Below are positions 37,701 to 41,269 of a stretch of DNA of 64,000 nucleotides, piece by piece. A model generated the notes under the pieces. That model saw only the letters and a list, made by a program, of their open reading frames with translations, ran no database searches and was not told the origin of the DNA. The position numbers were made by a program, and so were the translations under genes. Numbering within the stretch: position 1 is the stretch's first letter; each line of letters starts with the position of its first letter. The DNA is from Trichobilharzia szidati (Eukaryota > Platyhelminthes > Trematoda > Strigeidida > Schistosomatidae). The stretch lies in contig OX235271.1 in assembly GCA_944472155.2 (NCBI GenBank), positions 38,242,633-38,306,632 of the forward strand, read 5' to 3'.

Positions 37701-39772
37701 GCATATCAGGCATCATTTAAATGCACACTAACGGATTTATCTACAATTTGTTGTTCCTTATTTTTTTTTATAAATTCACCTTGTTTTGGTCTACTTCCTT
37801 CCACAATTTCAGGTTCGACATCTCAACAAATTAATCCAACCCTTTCTGCGTGTGATCAAGGAAAGCTGTCAACTGTTCCGCCTTCTGATATTCTATTTGT
37901 TGTAAGTTATTTATTACTAAAATATTACACTTTCGAAAAATTCGAATTTAGCTTTATTTGACCTTTGAATAATGTCCCCACGTAGATTCAGGAAATTTCA
38001 GTGTAGAATTCCTCACGAACCCACATCAGTCAAAGAATTATTTTTTGAAAACGAAAGTACACTGGATATCTGTTTCGTCGTACTTTTCAGTTGTTTAGCA
38101 AGGTCTTGAGCTCAGATTTTTCTTGTAGAGAGGTGAATGCGCATTACTGAATTCTTGTACTGGGCTGGAAAAGCTACTCATTACCCTTTAGTGTTTTTAA
38201 CAGTTCTCTAGCTGACATCAGATTGTGATGAAGTTTACATTTTTAATTTCTACAAATTGTTCTTCCCACGCCTTGAAAATTGTTACACTACAATTGTTAC
38301 AATAATAGATGTCTTCTTATTAACTTTATTGTGATCACAGTTGACTGATAGCCTAGTGACAAGTCTATAGTTCAAACGCCGTTCAAATTATCGTAACTAG
38401 TAAGCGTAATCAGTTGCTGATTTTAGTGATGTATGAAAAATATGATTTTTAGTACCTATACAAGATTGTGCGTCTGTGGCATAGCGGTTAGGACGCTCAC
38501 CAACCATGCACATGGTCCGGGGTTCGATTCCCGGCCACAGACGCACTCCTTTACCTCGCTAAGCCAGAAATAATGCTGGTAAAGAGGAAAAGTTAGATTT
38601 TTTATTTATTTATTTTTATTTTGATTTACAGCTTGATTCCACACCGTATTTTCAGTACAAGTGTGGAATTTTCAGCATGGATATCGGTAGCCCAAATTCA
38701 GGCCGACCATAGATATCGGGTGTGCGCCGGCAGGGGATCGAACCCCGGACCATGTGCATGGTCGGCGAGAGTCCTAACCACTGTGCCACCACCTGTGACT
38801 AGCAACCCCATCCTGTAAAATAAACACTGCTACAGAAACTTCAGGCCACTAGCTTGAAGCCCTATGTTCCACTGGGGAACGTGAAGGAAAGAAAAAAATA
38901 CAAAATTGTAGCTTATTTATCAATTAGACTTTTAAAAGGTTTGTTTTTCCCTCCACCATATTGATTCAAATCGTTTTACATCTTTATATAGTGTCTGAAA
39001 GTATTGAGATTATTGGAATGCTTTAATCCCCTTAAATTCATTTTTTCATCAGACTGTAATAATCTTTTTTTTCTGTGAATAGTACTTCTATGCGAATTTA
39101 TAATCGATTGCCTTTCCCAGAATTACTTATAAGCATCTTACCGTGTTCAGCAACTACAGAGTTGTTGAGAAATTGTCATTTTCCAAGGGAGTTAATCGAA
39201 ATTTCTTGAATGTTGCCATCACTAAACATCAACCACAGTTAATCAGTTGTTATCAACATTAACTGCCGTCTAGTTTTTTTTGTTCTTTCTTTCATTCCTC
39301 ACGTTATGTTAATGGAACATACATTTAGGGATTCAAGCTGCAACGTTTCAACATAGTGATGCTGTTGTTTTCTACAGAGTGGTGGAGTGTTAACTTCACA
39401 CTGAACCTTCAATCTTGTACGAGTCTATAATCAACTAAGCTTGTGGTTTAACAGTACGGTCGGTTGGGAGTTGAACCTGACTGACTAATTTCGGTTATCA
39501 TTTACTCCACAGATCATTATTTCAATTCTGTAGCTTTTGTTATTGAATCTGTTCACATTCTTTTCTCAATCTCTTTGTATTTCTCTTTTCATCTACAGGA
39601 ATCTCATCTTGTTACTCATCGCAGTTCAAGTAAACATAAGAAACAAAAGAGTAGCAAGAAAAAGCATAAATCGAAGAATAAGAAAAGACGTAAGAAACGT
39701 GCACGTAAAAAATCCACCTCTTCAGAATCTGATAATGATAATTCATCTTCGACTTCCTCTGTTTCGTCCTAA
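4471..39772 (+). CDS. GPATCH1: GPATCH1 orthologue, 3' eleven exons (5' end outside window)
   Basis: Spliced coding region of G-patch domain-containing protein 1, a nuclear spliceosome-associated protein (in other eukaryotes a partner of the DEAH helicase DHX35). Exons: 4471-4710, 8064-8297, 11893-12159, 25057-25442, 26945-27078, 31895-32378, 35125-35404, 35436-35501, 35548-35676, 37813-37901, 39599-39772. All introns are GT-AG and the phases join without a break to give 826 residues plus stop. Family blocks seen in order: [13 protein letters not shown] (residues ~1-13), GWTAP (~73-77), [11 protein letters not shown] (~400), PYPD/STFVG across an exon junction (~417-425), [10 protein letters not shown] (~606), YGPDLPPNF (~730), then a Lys/Arg-rich and Ser-rich tail. 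The N-terminal part (roughly 270-290 residues in the human protein, including the G-patch) must lie upstream of position 1, because 1-4470 is LINE sequence plus unassigned intron. Identification is by recognition of family motifs; the exon model is inferred, without transcript support. Confidence 0.9.
4717..4735 (+). repeat. (CT)n tract after exon a donor
   Basis: Nine to ten CT units immediately inside the intron, 6 nt from the splice donor. Confidence 0.9.
4736..5104 (+). other. Intron, unassigned
   Basis: Nothing recognised between the (CT)n tract and the LTR. Confidence 0.6.
5105..5417 (+). repeat. Ty3/Gypsy-like LTR (313 bp)
   Basis: Bounded by TGTTA ... TAACA, a 5-bp terminal inverted repeat. 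It contains TATAAATA at 5279-5286 and AATAAA at 5303-5308, and is followed immediately by attggcgacgggg, the kind of sequence that follows the 5' LTR in many invertebrate Ty3/Gypsy elements (primer-binding region). A gag-like frame starts 88 nt downstream. No second LTR was found in the window. Confidence 0.65.
5505..5627 (+). pseudogene. Truncated gag start of the LTR element
   Basis: ATG at 5505 opens a frame of about 40 codons, beginning [20 protein letters not shown], a Gln-rich helix like Gag N-termini of this kind of element. It stops at a TAG just before RTE-A sequence takes over near 5628. The remainder of gag, pol and the 3' LTR are absent. The assignment depends on its place behind the LTR. 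Confidence 0.5.
5628..7573 (+). mobile_element. RTE-A LINE, 5'-truncated
   Basis: Begins in the linker before the RT ([20 protein letters not shown]). An ORF of 181 residues runs to 6200, including the [12 protein letters not shown] block (RT finger region). Later blocks lie in shifted frames: [14 protein letters not shown] (6418-6460), [21 protein letters not shown] (6548-6610), [18 protein letters not shown] (6722-6780, catalytic ADD). It ends with ctgaagccctatgttcctct and a short (AAT)n. Stops and frameshifts make it inactive. It replaces gag of the LTR element at its left edge. Confidence 0.88.
7585..7695 (-). repeat. SM-alpha-like repeat fragment (tRNA-like part)
   Basis: Read on the - strand there is a tRNA-like head with a plausible A box (TGGTCTAGTTGG) and B box (ctagattccagtctc). 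The sequence 'caatgagtgatggtgttcc' recurs at 8535-8560 in the next SM-alpha-like fragment. The hammerhead part is not present here. Confidence 0.5.
8064..8297 (+). CDS. GPATCH1: GPATCH1 exon b
   Basis: Acceptor gatttacag, donor gtatgt; phase 1 at both ends. It encodes a segment with LDALPGF and [10 protein letters not shown], matching the part of the family where a 'DGF...PPP-LP--Y-PVH' stretch is found. The upstream in-frame sequence of the surrounding open frame is intron. Confidence 0.88.
8455..8597 (-). repeat. SM-alpha repeat with decayed hammerhead
   Basis: On the - strand, about 8475-8535 reads as the SM-alpha hammerhead region: CTGACAA (core CUGANGA with one change), stem-II sequence ttccCAAATAagt, then GAAAC, followed by ATTCCACTGCTAACC. 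SM-alpha is the Schistosoma mansoni repeat family known to encode active hammerheads. The core change and unpaired stem II suggest this copy is dead. It abuts an oppositely oriented HHR-400 copy at 8598. Confidence 0.65.
8598..8800 (+). repeat. HHR-400 repeat (tRNA-like + hammerhead)
   Basis: HHR-400 is the name used here for a ~400-bp family. This copy has the half tRNA-like head (ttgccttgtaacc; B box ggtcctgggttcgaacccc), then a hammerhead-like stretch 8667-8722 (stem I GTACTG/CAGTAC kept; core CCGATGA instead of CTGANGA; GAAA kept), then the tail 'ggttctctaactgatatcaa'. Probably not self-cleaving. Confidence 0.75.
8829..9048 (+). repeat. SINE-T (tRNA-derived, RTE-A-like tail)
   Basis: SINE-T is the name used here for a ~230-bp family. 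The head resembles a tRNA gene with A box (tggcacagcggtagagtgc) and B box (ggtcccgggtttgatcccc). The body contains 'ctagcaaccccgtcctgtaa' and 'actgctacagaaac'. The tail is a short version of 'gccctatgttccactgggaa'. Pol III-transcribed, non-autonomous. Confidence 0.85.
9049..9394 (+). other. Intron, unassigned
   Basis: Nothing recognised. Confidence 0.55.
9395..10310 (+). mobile_element. RTE-B LINE 3' fragment
   Basis: Degraded C-terminal RTE-B region: a counterpart of 'caggactgga', of the VDHFTYLG block (9497-9530), of CSAVRSVLL (9640-9670) and of the [12 protein letters not shown] block (9845-9880). It ends with the family 3' UTR, ttgtgtagtaagtggagtatg, near 10300. Many stops. Confidence 0.8.
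10400..10597 (-). repeat. SINE-T, antisense
   Basis: The reverse complement shows A box GTGGTTCAACGGTGGAATGC and B box GGTCCAGGTTCGATGTC, followed by the SINE-T body. The tail at 10400-10425 is much diverged. Confidence 0.7.
10797..11060 (-). mobile_element. RTE-B 3' end fragment, antisense
   Basis: Antisense RTE-B 3' UTR (gggcaccagttcaagtggc near 10805, as at 34660-34680) followed by degraded C-terminal sequence. No usable frame. Confidence 0.6.
11061..11892 (+). other. Intron, unassigned
   Basis: Mostly AT-rich. A polypyrimidine/ATTT-rich run precedes the exon c acceptor. Nothing else seen. Confidence 0.6.
11893..12159 (+). CDS. GPATCH1: GPATCH1 exon c
   Basis: Acceptor tatttttcag, donor gtaggt; phase 1 at both ends. 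It encodes a coiled [18 protein letters not shown] segment, a Pro/Ser-rich linker and [20 protein letters not shown], which corresponds to the family's 'F..D..KQ.RYE.F' motif. The next exon continues that motif directly, although the intervening intron is 12.9 kb long. Confidence 0.88.
12234..12580 (-). repeat. HHR-400 repeat monomer, antisense
   Basis: One nearly full unit. On the - strand it runs: 5' block (cactagcgactggccctat), gaattggcaggagttggaatt, tRNA-like head with B box ggtcctgggtttgagcccc, hammerhead region (12309-12366; stem I partly kept, core CCGAAGA, GAAA present), tail ending ccaatc...aatacttg. The core U4 change probably inactivates it. Confidence 0.8.
12581..14589 (+). other. 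Intron, mostly unassigned
   Basis: No coding or repeat family identified. 13620-13960 has a TATATAAG box and an aggtattagagcagt stretch that could belong to a decayed LTR element, but no terminal repeat was found. Confidence 0.5.
14590..14855 (+). repeat. HHR-400 repeat, degraded
   Basis: Begins with 'agaattcatggaccattgg', continues with a decayed tRNA-like head (B box gagtccaatcccc), a hammerhead-like region around 14710-14765 in which 'gctgtccagta' survives, and the family tail. Old copy. Confidence 0.6.
14931..15225 (+). repeat. HHR palindrome family, degraded copy
   Basis: Same family as 29016-29428. The left arm (ttgatatgagtagtcgggta ... cagtgcttgct ... taatctaaacac) is followed by a unique middle. 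CTGATGA is at 15137-15143 and CGAAACGACTGC near 15160-15171, then the right arm gtgcttaaatcacttcgatc. The hammerhead core words survive, but stem II no longer pairs and the cleavage site reads TGC. Confidence 0.65.
15226..16139 (+). other. Intron, unassigned, with one short shared block
   Basis: 'gaattctcacctcgaatcgtg' and 'aaattgcaaatcgcagttt' at 15330-15365 recur as 'gaattctcacctcgaactgtg' near 31765 and antisense near 28870-28905, so an unclassified repeat passes here. A decayed tRNA-like B box lies near 16010. The rest is unassigned. Confidence 0.45.
16140..16935 (+). mobile_element. RTE-A LINE 3' fragment
   Basis: From 'atgaagacaggatttcaagt' ([13 protein letters not shown], the RT end) through the 'gagagacttggcg' and 'gcagaatcgaatggagatgg' blocks to the 3' end 'cctaagccctgtgttccatt' and an AAT-rich tail. 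Diverged, no intact frame. Confidence 0.75.
16936..17426 (+). other. Intron, unassigned
   Basis: Nothing recognised. Confidence 0.55.
17427..17662 (+). repeat. SINE-T, well preserved
   Basis: Full-length: A box ggtatagcggttaggacgc, B box ggtccggggttcgatcccc, body with 'gctagcaacctcatcctgta', tail 'agcttgaagccctatgttcc' ending in A8. 'agagttt' flanks both sides as a possible short target-site duplication. Confidence 0.88.
17663..18129 (+). other. Intron, unassigned
   Basis: Nothing recognised. Confidence 0.55.
18130..18254 (-). repeat. HHR-400 partial unit, antisense
   Basis: On the - strand: half tRNA-like head with B box gtcctgggttcgaacccc, hammerhead region (stem I GTACTG/CAGTAC kept, core CCGATGA, GAGA instead of GAAA), tail ttctctaactaatatc. 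It is truncated in the tRNA-like head, immediately next to the target site used by the + strand unit at 18270. Confidence 0.75.
18270..18660 (+). repeat. HHR-400 full unit with 15-bp target-site duplication
   Basis: A 391-bp unit flanked by the identical 15-mer aaaccaactatagaa at 18255-18269 and 18661-18675. Order: 5' block (tgattgctggtgacttcata ... ccagtcaagtatgaggatgg ... gacattggttggtggtcgcg), tRNA-like head (A box gtggctgaatggtatacgag; B box ggtcctgggttcgaacccc), hammerhead-like region 18537-18585 (core CCGATGA), tail to taatccttat. The flanking duplication defines both ends of a retrotransposition event. Confidence 0.88.
18676..19621 (+). other. Intron, unassigned
   Basis: Contains an (ATA)n run at 19189-19211. 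Open frames here look like chance frames. Confidence 0.55.
19622..20945 (-). mobile_element. RTE-A LINE, antisense, RT region well preserved
   Basis: 5'-truncated copy starting in the RT near [30 protein letters not shown] sequence (20945-20840). It contains [39 protein letters not shown] (20570-20625), [11 protein letters not shown], a DLDFA block at ~20440 where a base change breaks the frame before the ADD motif, [30 protein letters not shown] and [14 protein letters not shown] blocks. The + strand left end is the antisense 3' end, with (AAT)n. The longest frame is 205 codons. Inactive. Confidence 0.88.
20946..21774 (+). other. Intron, simple-sequence rich
   Basis: A (TGTA)n/(TTTG)n stretch at ~21090-21135 and the (TAA)n run. 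No gene or element end recognised. Confidence 0.6.
21434..21462. repeat. (TAA)n microsatellite
   Basis: About nine uninterrupted TAA units. A similar run lies at 19189-19211 and an imperfect one at 60128-60165. Such runs also end the RTE-A copies, so some may mark lost LINE tails. Confidence 0.88.
21775..22725 (+). mobile_element. RTE-B LINE 3' part with a 190-codon open frame
   Basis: Frame 21831-22403 encodes the C-terminal RTE-B region: [80 protein letters not shown] and [20 protein letters not shown] blocks. The 3' UTR follows to 22725, ending with a short (CAG)n. The C-terminus diverges after GAGW through an indel. Best-preserved RTE-B C-terminus in the window. Confidence 0.88.
22738..23712 (+). 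mobile_element. RTE-B LINE 3' part, second copy in tandem
   Basis: Starts just after the previous copy with 'acactttgagctgcagtctt' and 'aaatataagatgatgctaca', then [17 protein letters not shown] (22900-22950), [20 protein letters not shown] (23055-23115) and the 3' UTR to 23712. Frameshifts throughout. A separate insertion, since its start lies further upstream in the element than that of its neighbour. Confidence 0.82.
23713..24249 (+). other. Intron, unassigned
   Basis: Nothing recognised. Confidence 0.55.
24250..24385 (-). repeat. Degraded tRNA-like SINE
   Basis: On the - strand a possible tRNA-like head (tggctcattag..., B box like ggcttcaatcccact) without a recognisable body. Weakly supported. 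Confidence 0.35.
24386..25056 (+). other. Intron, unassigned
   Basis: AT-rich with a T-rich run before the exon d acceptor. The 71-codon frame at 24771 is hydrophobic low-complexity, not supported as a gene. Confidence 0.55.
25057..25442 (+). CDS. GPATCH1: GPATCH1 exon d
   Basis: Acceptor ttctcttatag, donor gtaagc; it begins in phase 1 and ends in phase 0. It encodes the helical [22 protein letters not shown] region, a Ser/Thr/Pro-rich linker and an acidic amphipathic end ([16 protein letters not shown]). The open frame extends a little upstream, but the acceptor and phase decide the start. Confidence 0.88.
25553..25722 (-). repeat. SINE-T, antisense, tail missing
   Basis: The reverse complement gives a tRNA-like head (ggtggtccaatgctagaatg; B box gggttcaattccc) and the body 'aaggctaacaacctcatcct'. 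It sits right after GPATCH1 exon d, 110 nt into the intron. Confidence 0.7.
26003..26227 (-). repeat. SINE-T, antisense
   Basis: The reverse complement shows A box gtggcttagcggtaaaatgc, B box tccggggttcgaatcc, body 'gctagcaacccaaccctata' and tail 'gaagccatatgttccatcgg'. Full length. Confidence 0.82.
26400..26530 (+). mobile_element. RTE-A LINE 3' remnant
   Basis: 'catcgagtaggacccgaata' and 'gacatggaggagatcgtgtg' match the RTE-A C-terminal region (compare 16735-16800). Too short and diverged for a frame. Confidence 0.6.
26570..26665 (+). repeat. SINE-T body fragment
   Basis: 'ggaaaagacggaagattggg', 'taggcctatgaaccctaccg' and 'actacagagacttcaaagc' match the SINE-T body. The tRNA-like head is unrecognisable. 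Confidence 0.5.
26945..27078 (+). CDS. GPATCH1: GPATCH1 exon e
   Basis: Acceptor cctcatag, donor gtaagt; 134 nt, starting in phase 0 and ending in phase 2. It encodes [28 protein letters not shown], one of the best conserved GPATCH1 blocks (W-H-P-D-[KR]-L-L-C-K-R). It has no in-frame ATG, so a simple ORF search misses it. Confidence 0.92.
27252..27757 (-). repeat. HHR-400 head-to-tail dimer (retrozyme-like)
   Basis: 'tggaggatttcatcatgagc' occurs at 27252 and again at 27651, a 399-bp period. Read on the - strand the insert starts just 5' of an intact hammerhead (27706-27751), runs through tail, 5' block and the tRNA-like head with B box ggtcctgggttcgaatccc (~27365-27385), reaches a second hammerhead (27309-27354) with core ATGAAGA, and ends in a second tail. 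One unit is thus bounded by two hammerheads, the layout of retrozymes. It abuts a truncated SINE-T at 27758. Confidence 0.88.
27706..27751 (-). ncRNA. Intact type I hammerhead ribozyme
   Basis: On the - strand: stem I GTACTG pairs perfectly with CAGTAC; core CTGAAGA; stem II GTCC/GGAC with loop CAAACTA; GAAA; stem III ACA/TGT with a GC loop; cleavage triplet GTC just before CAGTAC. All invariant hammerhead nucleotides are present. Stem III is very short and its strand ACAGCTGT is a palindrome, so two molecules could pair through it, as reported for other short-stem-III hammerheads. Confidence 0.88.
27758..27920 (+). repeat. SINE-T, head missing
   Basis: Body and tail only: 'tacctagcttgctagtagct', 'gagagactaataacacccca', tail 'gcttaaggccaaatgttcca'. 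An (AT)n run follows directly. The HHR-400 dimer abuts its left end, so the dimer probably replaced the tRNA-like head. Confidence 0.65.
27920..27942. repeat. (AT)n microsatellite
   Basis: About 11 AT units after the SINE-T tail. Similar runs occur at 14567-14585, 43149-43169, 46596-46613 and 59792-59811. Confidence 0.9.
27943..28691 (+). other. Intron, unassigned
   Basis: Nothing recognised. Confidence 0.55.
28692..28840 (-). repeat. HHR-400 fragment, left part of a split copy
   Basis: On the - strand: decayed tRNA-like head, core CTGAAGA followed by GTCTC, then GAAAC, with the stem-III/cleavage part deleted, and tail gttctctaactgaaattag. The same unit appears to resume at 29430, after the palindromic element. 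Confidence 0.6.
29016..29428. repeat. 413-bp palindromic element containing a hammerhead
   Basis: The first 35 bp (29016-29050) are the perfect reverse complement of the last 35 bp (29394-29428). The arms continue with ~85% identity for about 85 bp (to ~29101, and from ~29341). The centre holds a complete hammerhead on the + strand. The left arm holds part of another hammerhead on the - strand (GCGAAACAGGCTATCCTGC read antisense from ~29113-29131). It looks either like two head-to-head copies of one unit or like a long-TIR element. Confidence 0.85.
29289..29340 (+). ncRNA. Hammerhead ribozyme inside the palindromic element
   Basis: Core CTGATGA (29295-29301); stem II GCTCG (29302-29306) with CGAGT (29315-29319), five pairs including one G-U; GAAA (29320-29323); stem III from the palindrome ACGGCCGT; cleavage triplet GTC ending at 29331; stem I ACACC (29289-29293) with GGTGT (29336-29340) plus a G-C pair at the core and a 3-nt bulge. 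All invariant nucleotides are present. Confidence 0.82.
29430..29690 (-). repeat. HHR-400 fragment, right part of a split copy
   Basis: Contains the 5' block of the unit: 'acttctgccaattcgtgata', 'gtcagttactagtgagcagt', 'attttcaggaattggtttgc'. It begins with a decayed tRNA-like head (gcgagtttgtagataatc) overlapping by about 15 nt the sequence at which the fragment 28692-28840 stops. Confidence 0.65.
29815..30880 (+). mobile_element. RTE-A LINE, truncated at both ends
   Basis: Runs from [14 protein letters not shown] (29830-29875) through [56 protein letters not shown] (30138-30190, catalytic ADD present) to the [12 protein letters not shown] block. An open frame of 119 codons (30039-30398) covers the RT end. 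It stops at ~30880 without the 3' tail and passes straight into RTE-B sequence. Confidence 0.85.
30885..31080 (+). mobile_element. RTE-B LINE fragment
   Basis: 'agacgtaatatcctagtacc', 'actgagcagtagcagttcac', 'actgtgagacatagccattg' and 'tttcatcacaaatgcatgcc' match the RDIRLST / CSAVRSVL / CETWPL / FDHRCL blocks of RTE-B. Short and degraded. Confidence 0.7.
31085..31507 (-). other. Unrecognised 140-codon open frame
   Basis: An antisense ATG-started frame ([20 protein letters not shown]...) in a stretch visibly richer in G+C than its surroundings, with eight or so Cys residues but no motif I recognise. It directly follows the RTE-B fragment. It might be part of an unidentified repeat or a chance frame; no function is proposed. 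Confidence 0.25.
31508..31894 (+). other. Intron, unassigned, with shared block
   Basis: Holds a second copy of the 'gaattctcacctcgaac' block (~31768-31800) and nothing else I recognise. Confidence 0.45.
31895..32378 (+). CDS. GPATCH1: GPATCH1 exon f
   Basis: Acceptor ttttactag, donor gtaagt; phase 2 in, phase 0 out. The first codon, completed across the junction, gives PYPD-STFVG, as in the family. It continues with a basic segment and a long low-complexity Ser/Asp/Asn-rich stretch with an internal [14 protein letters not shown] helix. Confidence 0.9.
32595..32735 (+). repeat. Degraded tRNA-like SINE
   Basis: 'gtggtgggttcgaattctac' has B-box form, with 'aactcattgctgttaacca' upstream as a decayed head. 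The body 'cactctcaggatgcattcat' is not shared with SINE-T. Confidence 0.4.
32883..33868 (-). repeat. HHR-400 unit split by RTE-B
   Basis: The junction part of the unit (caagtattggtttgtgaggg) is at 32884-32930 and the rest at 33665-33868: tail, hammerhead region (33731-33778), decayed tRNA-like head and 'gatccaatggcccatgaatt'. Across the interrupting LINE the sequence rejoins as in the uninterrupted copy at 12236-12300. The hammerhead keeps a 7-bp stem I (TGTATTG/CAATACA) and stem II, but has core ATGAACA and triplet ATC. Confidence 0.8.
32931..33664 (+). mobile_element. RTE-B LINE 3' part, flanked by GTTAC
   Basis: 5'-truncated: 'gtatatgtgatatccagctg', CSA..RSVLLNG, 'ggctaagtgtctttgatcat', then the 3' UTR to atggaaacagacagata at ~33664. 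GTTAC at the left boundary (~32925-32930) and at 33670-33675 is a candidate target-site duplication. Lies inside an HHR-400 unit. Confidence 0.82.
33869..34599 (+). other. Intron, unassigned
   Basis: Nothing recognised. The 88-codon frame at 34222 has no support. Confidence 0.55.
34600..35000 (-). mobile_element. RTE-B LINE 3' fragment, antisense
   Basis: Antisense RTE-B 3' end starting with 'gactgactgtctgactgagt' and 'gtgcaccagttcaagttgtt', then the C-terminal coding part (ctaatatttctcgtcgagga = LLRREILADI-type sequence). Degraded. It lies just upstream of GPATCH1 exon g. Confidence 0.75.
35125..35404 (+). CDS. GPATCH1: GPATCH1 exon g
   Basis: Acceptor ttttatcag, donor gtaaac; phase 0 in, phase 1 out. 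It encodes [18 protein letters not shown], matching the family's [MD]-LF-[RK]-[AS]-IFAS acidic-serine block, then a run of Asp codons. A 31-nt intron follows. Confidence 0.88.
35436..35501 (+). CDS. GPATCH1: GPATCH1 exon h (66 nt)
   Basis: Small exon between introns of 31 nt (35405-35435) and 46 nt (35502-35547), encoding [21 protein letters not shown]. Without splicing, the frame runs into a stop shortly after 35460. An alternative acceptor 6 nt upstream (35429) would keep the frame. Phase 1 in, phase 1 out. Confidence 0.75.
35548..35676 (+). CDS. GPATCH1: GPATCH1 exon i
   Basis: Acceptor atgtcttag, donor gtaagt. It encodes [17 protein letters not shown] through [12 protein letters not shown]; the end matches the family's [YF]-GP-x-LPP-x-F block. 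Phase 1 in, phase 1 out. Confidence 0.88.
35810..37330 (-). mobile_element. RTE-B LINE, antisense, with open RT segment
   Basis: The longest RTE-B copy. Its 159-codon frame 36279-36758 encodes [20 protein letters not shown], ..[67 protein letters not shown] and [16 protein letters not shown], i.e. RT fingers to palm block A (catalytic Asp in FLDLKAAFD). The 5' side (to ~37330) is linker sequence with stops. The palm YADD region and C-terminus are degraded and the 3' UTR is absent. Within a GPATCH1 intron. Confidence 0.85.
37372..37530 (+). repeat. tRNA-like SINE, other family
   Basis: Head with A box (tggctcactggtctagtgaa) and B box (ggtgctggttttgaacctc), body unlike SINE-T or HHR-400. Single copy recognised here. 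Confidence 0.45.
37813..37901 (+). CDS. GPATCH1: GPATCH1 exon j
   Basis: Acceptor cacaatttcag, donor gtaagt; 89 nt, phase 1 in, phase 0 out. It encodes a short Ser/Thr/Gln-rich segment ([17 protein letters not shown]) with no recognised motif. It is supported by splice sites and phase rather than by conservation. Confidence 0.78.
38000..38245. repeat. Two degraded HHR-400 fragments in opposite orientation
   Basis: 38000-38130 (-): 'ggatatctgtttcgtcgtac' is antisense GAAAC plus the stem-III strand. 38160-38245 (+): 'ttcttgtactgggctggaaa' and 'gttctctagctgacatcaga' are the family tail. Head-to-head arrangement. Confidence 0.55.
38467..38902 (+). repeat. SINE-T interrupted by another SINE
   Basis: Head and first half at 38467-38607 (A box ggcatagcggttaggacgc; B box ggtccggggttcgattccc), second half from about 38800 (ctagcaaccccatcctgtaa ... 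gaagccctatgttccactgg). The whole is flanked by atacaagattg (left) and atacaaaattg (right), a probable 11-bp target-site duplication with one mismatch. Confidence 0.88.
38608..38799 (-). repeat. SINE-U nested in SINE-T
   Basis: On the - strand: tRNA-like head close to that of SINE-T (B box ggtccggggttcgatcccc), then an unrelated body (gatatctatggtcggcctga ... ttccacacttgtactgaaaa) and an AT-rich (AAAT)n tail instead of the RTE-A-like tail. A different SINE using the same tRNA ancestor. Confidence 0.8.
39298..39490 (-). repeat. SINE-T remnant, antisense
   Basis: 'aatggaacatacatttaggg' resembles the tail, and 'ggttgggagttgaacctgac' the antisense B box. Heavily diverged, ends about 110 nt before the last GPATCH1 exon. 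Confidence 0.45.
39599..39772 (+). CDS. GPATCH1: GPATCH1 terminal exon
   Basis: Acceptor catctacag, phase 0. It encodes [10 protein letters not shown], then alternating Lys/Arg/His runs ([22 protein letters not shown]) and a Ser-rich acidic end, typical of the GPATCH1 C-terminus and probably a nuclear localisation tail. The stop TAA (39770-39772) is followed by two further in-register stop triplets. Confidence 0.9.
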   Translation, partial: ESHLVTHRSSSKHKKQKSSKKKHKSKNKKRRKKRARKKSTSSESDNDNSSSTSSVSS

Positions 39773-39788
39773 TAATGATCTCTGATAA

Positions 39789-39794
39789 AATAAA
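39789..39794 (+). terminator. Polyadenylation signal of GPATCH1
   Basis: AATAAA 17 nt after the stop codon. This implies a very short 3' UTR of a few tens of bases. The cleavage site was not determined. Confidence 0.65.
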
Positions 39795-40029
39795 ACTGTT
39801 TGTACATAAGTGTCATTACCCGTTATTCTTTTTTTCCTCTCTCTCAATGGGCTGTAACTTTCCGCCTATTATTGTTATACAGTTGTATTGATGACTTTAA
39901 ATGAAAATGGTAAATTAGTCGAATTGAAATGTCTTTCTTTATCCTTAAAGAGATGTGATTACTGTTTTGTAAATCTGGTCATTGGTATATGCGTTAAACT
40001 AACTTAACAGACTTTTTAGTAGATTGAAC

Positions 40030-41160
40030 AGTCTACCTGATTTAGACTATGCCAAGGATATTGTCCTCTTAGTTGATGACACTGATAAAATGCAAAGGCT
40101 TCCAAACACCTTGAGCGCAGAAATCCTTGAATTGTTTGACTTGTGATTCTCTCCTGTTAAATATAAGATGATGATGCTACTCGAGTGGAATACATCGATC
40201 GACTCCTAGTTGATGTGGTAGAGTGTGTGAACCACTTCATTAATTTTGGAAGTTGCCTCAGCCCTAACCCATTTTACTGATTGCTGACAAAATTTCAGCA
40301 CGGATACGAAAGGCTAGTGTAGCGATTGATAACTTACGTCAACTCTAGGGTAGACATGATATCCGGCTATTGATCATAAGAGCCGTTTACTGCACAATTG
40401 TTTGCTCCGTTAGGGATGGTCAAACCAAAACTTGGCATCAGTCTTTAGTGTACACTGAACTTTTGTTTTAACTCACTCATCCAAGTTTTGGCGCTAATCC
40501 ACTTCGCTTTTTGTACATTTTGGCACTTGTACGCTTTCTCCCTCGCTGTATTCTCCTACAAGCATACTCCTCGAGTTCCCTACTCCTACGGGTACAGGTA
40601 AGTGGTAAACCTGTTTTTATATTATTAAATTCTAATCACACTCCTTATAAATATACGTTTGGTTACAGGCAAGTAGCGAGTCCTTTTCATTTCTGCTTTT
40701 TACTCGTTCCTCAGTACTTGCAGGATAGGCAGAGTACTGATTAAGAAGACCTAGGCAAAAGAAGTTAGTCTTTTTGTAAGTGTGACAGGCAAACTCACCA
40801 GAGGATAAAAATCTGGCACTTACAAGCCCATGAAGTATTTGGCAGTCGCTTTGACCTGGTACGTTCGGAGGTATAGACTATCTTGGTTGGCTCGTCTGCA
40901 CGCTAAAAAGCAATGGCTAGAGACTATTGGTTGTATGACTCAAAATTGTTCTAATTAGCTCAAATGGATTCAATCCTTTGTGATCTGTTACATACCTTAA
41001 TCCCTTCATATTAACTTTATTACTGCCGGACATTTCTGCTTCTTGTAGTTCTTTTGAATCTTTTTTTCTGTACCTTTATGTGCTACATGGAGTATAGAAA
41101 TTTGAATGCGCTGCATTTCTGTGCAAATTTCTACGCTGGAACTTAGTTCGTCGTTCGTCG
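40030..41160 (+). mobile_element. RTE-B LINE 3' part with a ~420-bp insert
   Basis: DLDYAKDIVLL-type sequence (40050-40080), 'aaatataagatgatgatgct', VNHFINFGSCLS (40225-40260) and a decayed RDIRLL block to ~40440. The family resumes at ~40870 (cttggttggctcg, actattggttgtatgactc) and ends near 41155 (gctgcatttctgtgcaaatt). 40440-40870 is unrelated, with no recognised motif. Confidence 0.75.
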
Positions 41161-41269
41161 TTTTATTTGTAAATGTTCACTTTAAAGTATTACGCTTAAT
41201 GTGTTCTAGTCATATAACTTGGTGAAGTGTCGCAAACCTAATTGTTCTCTTCTATCTTTCATCTCTGAT

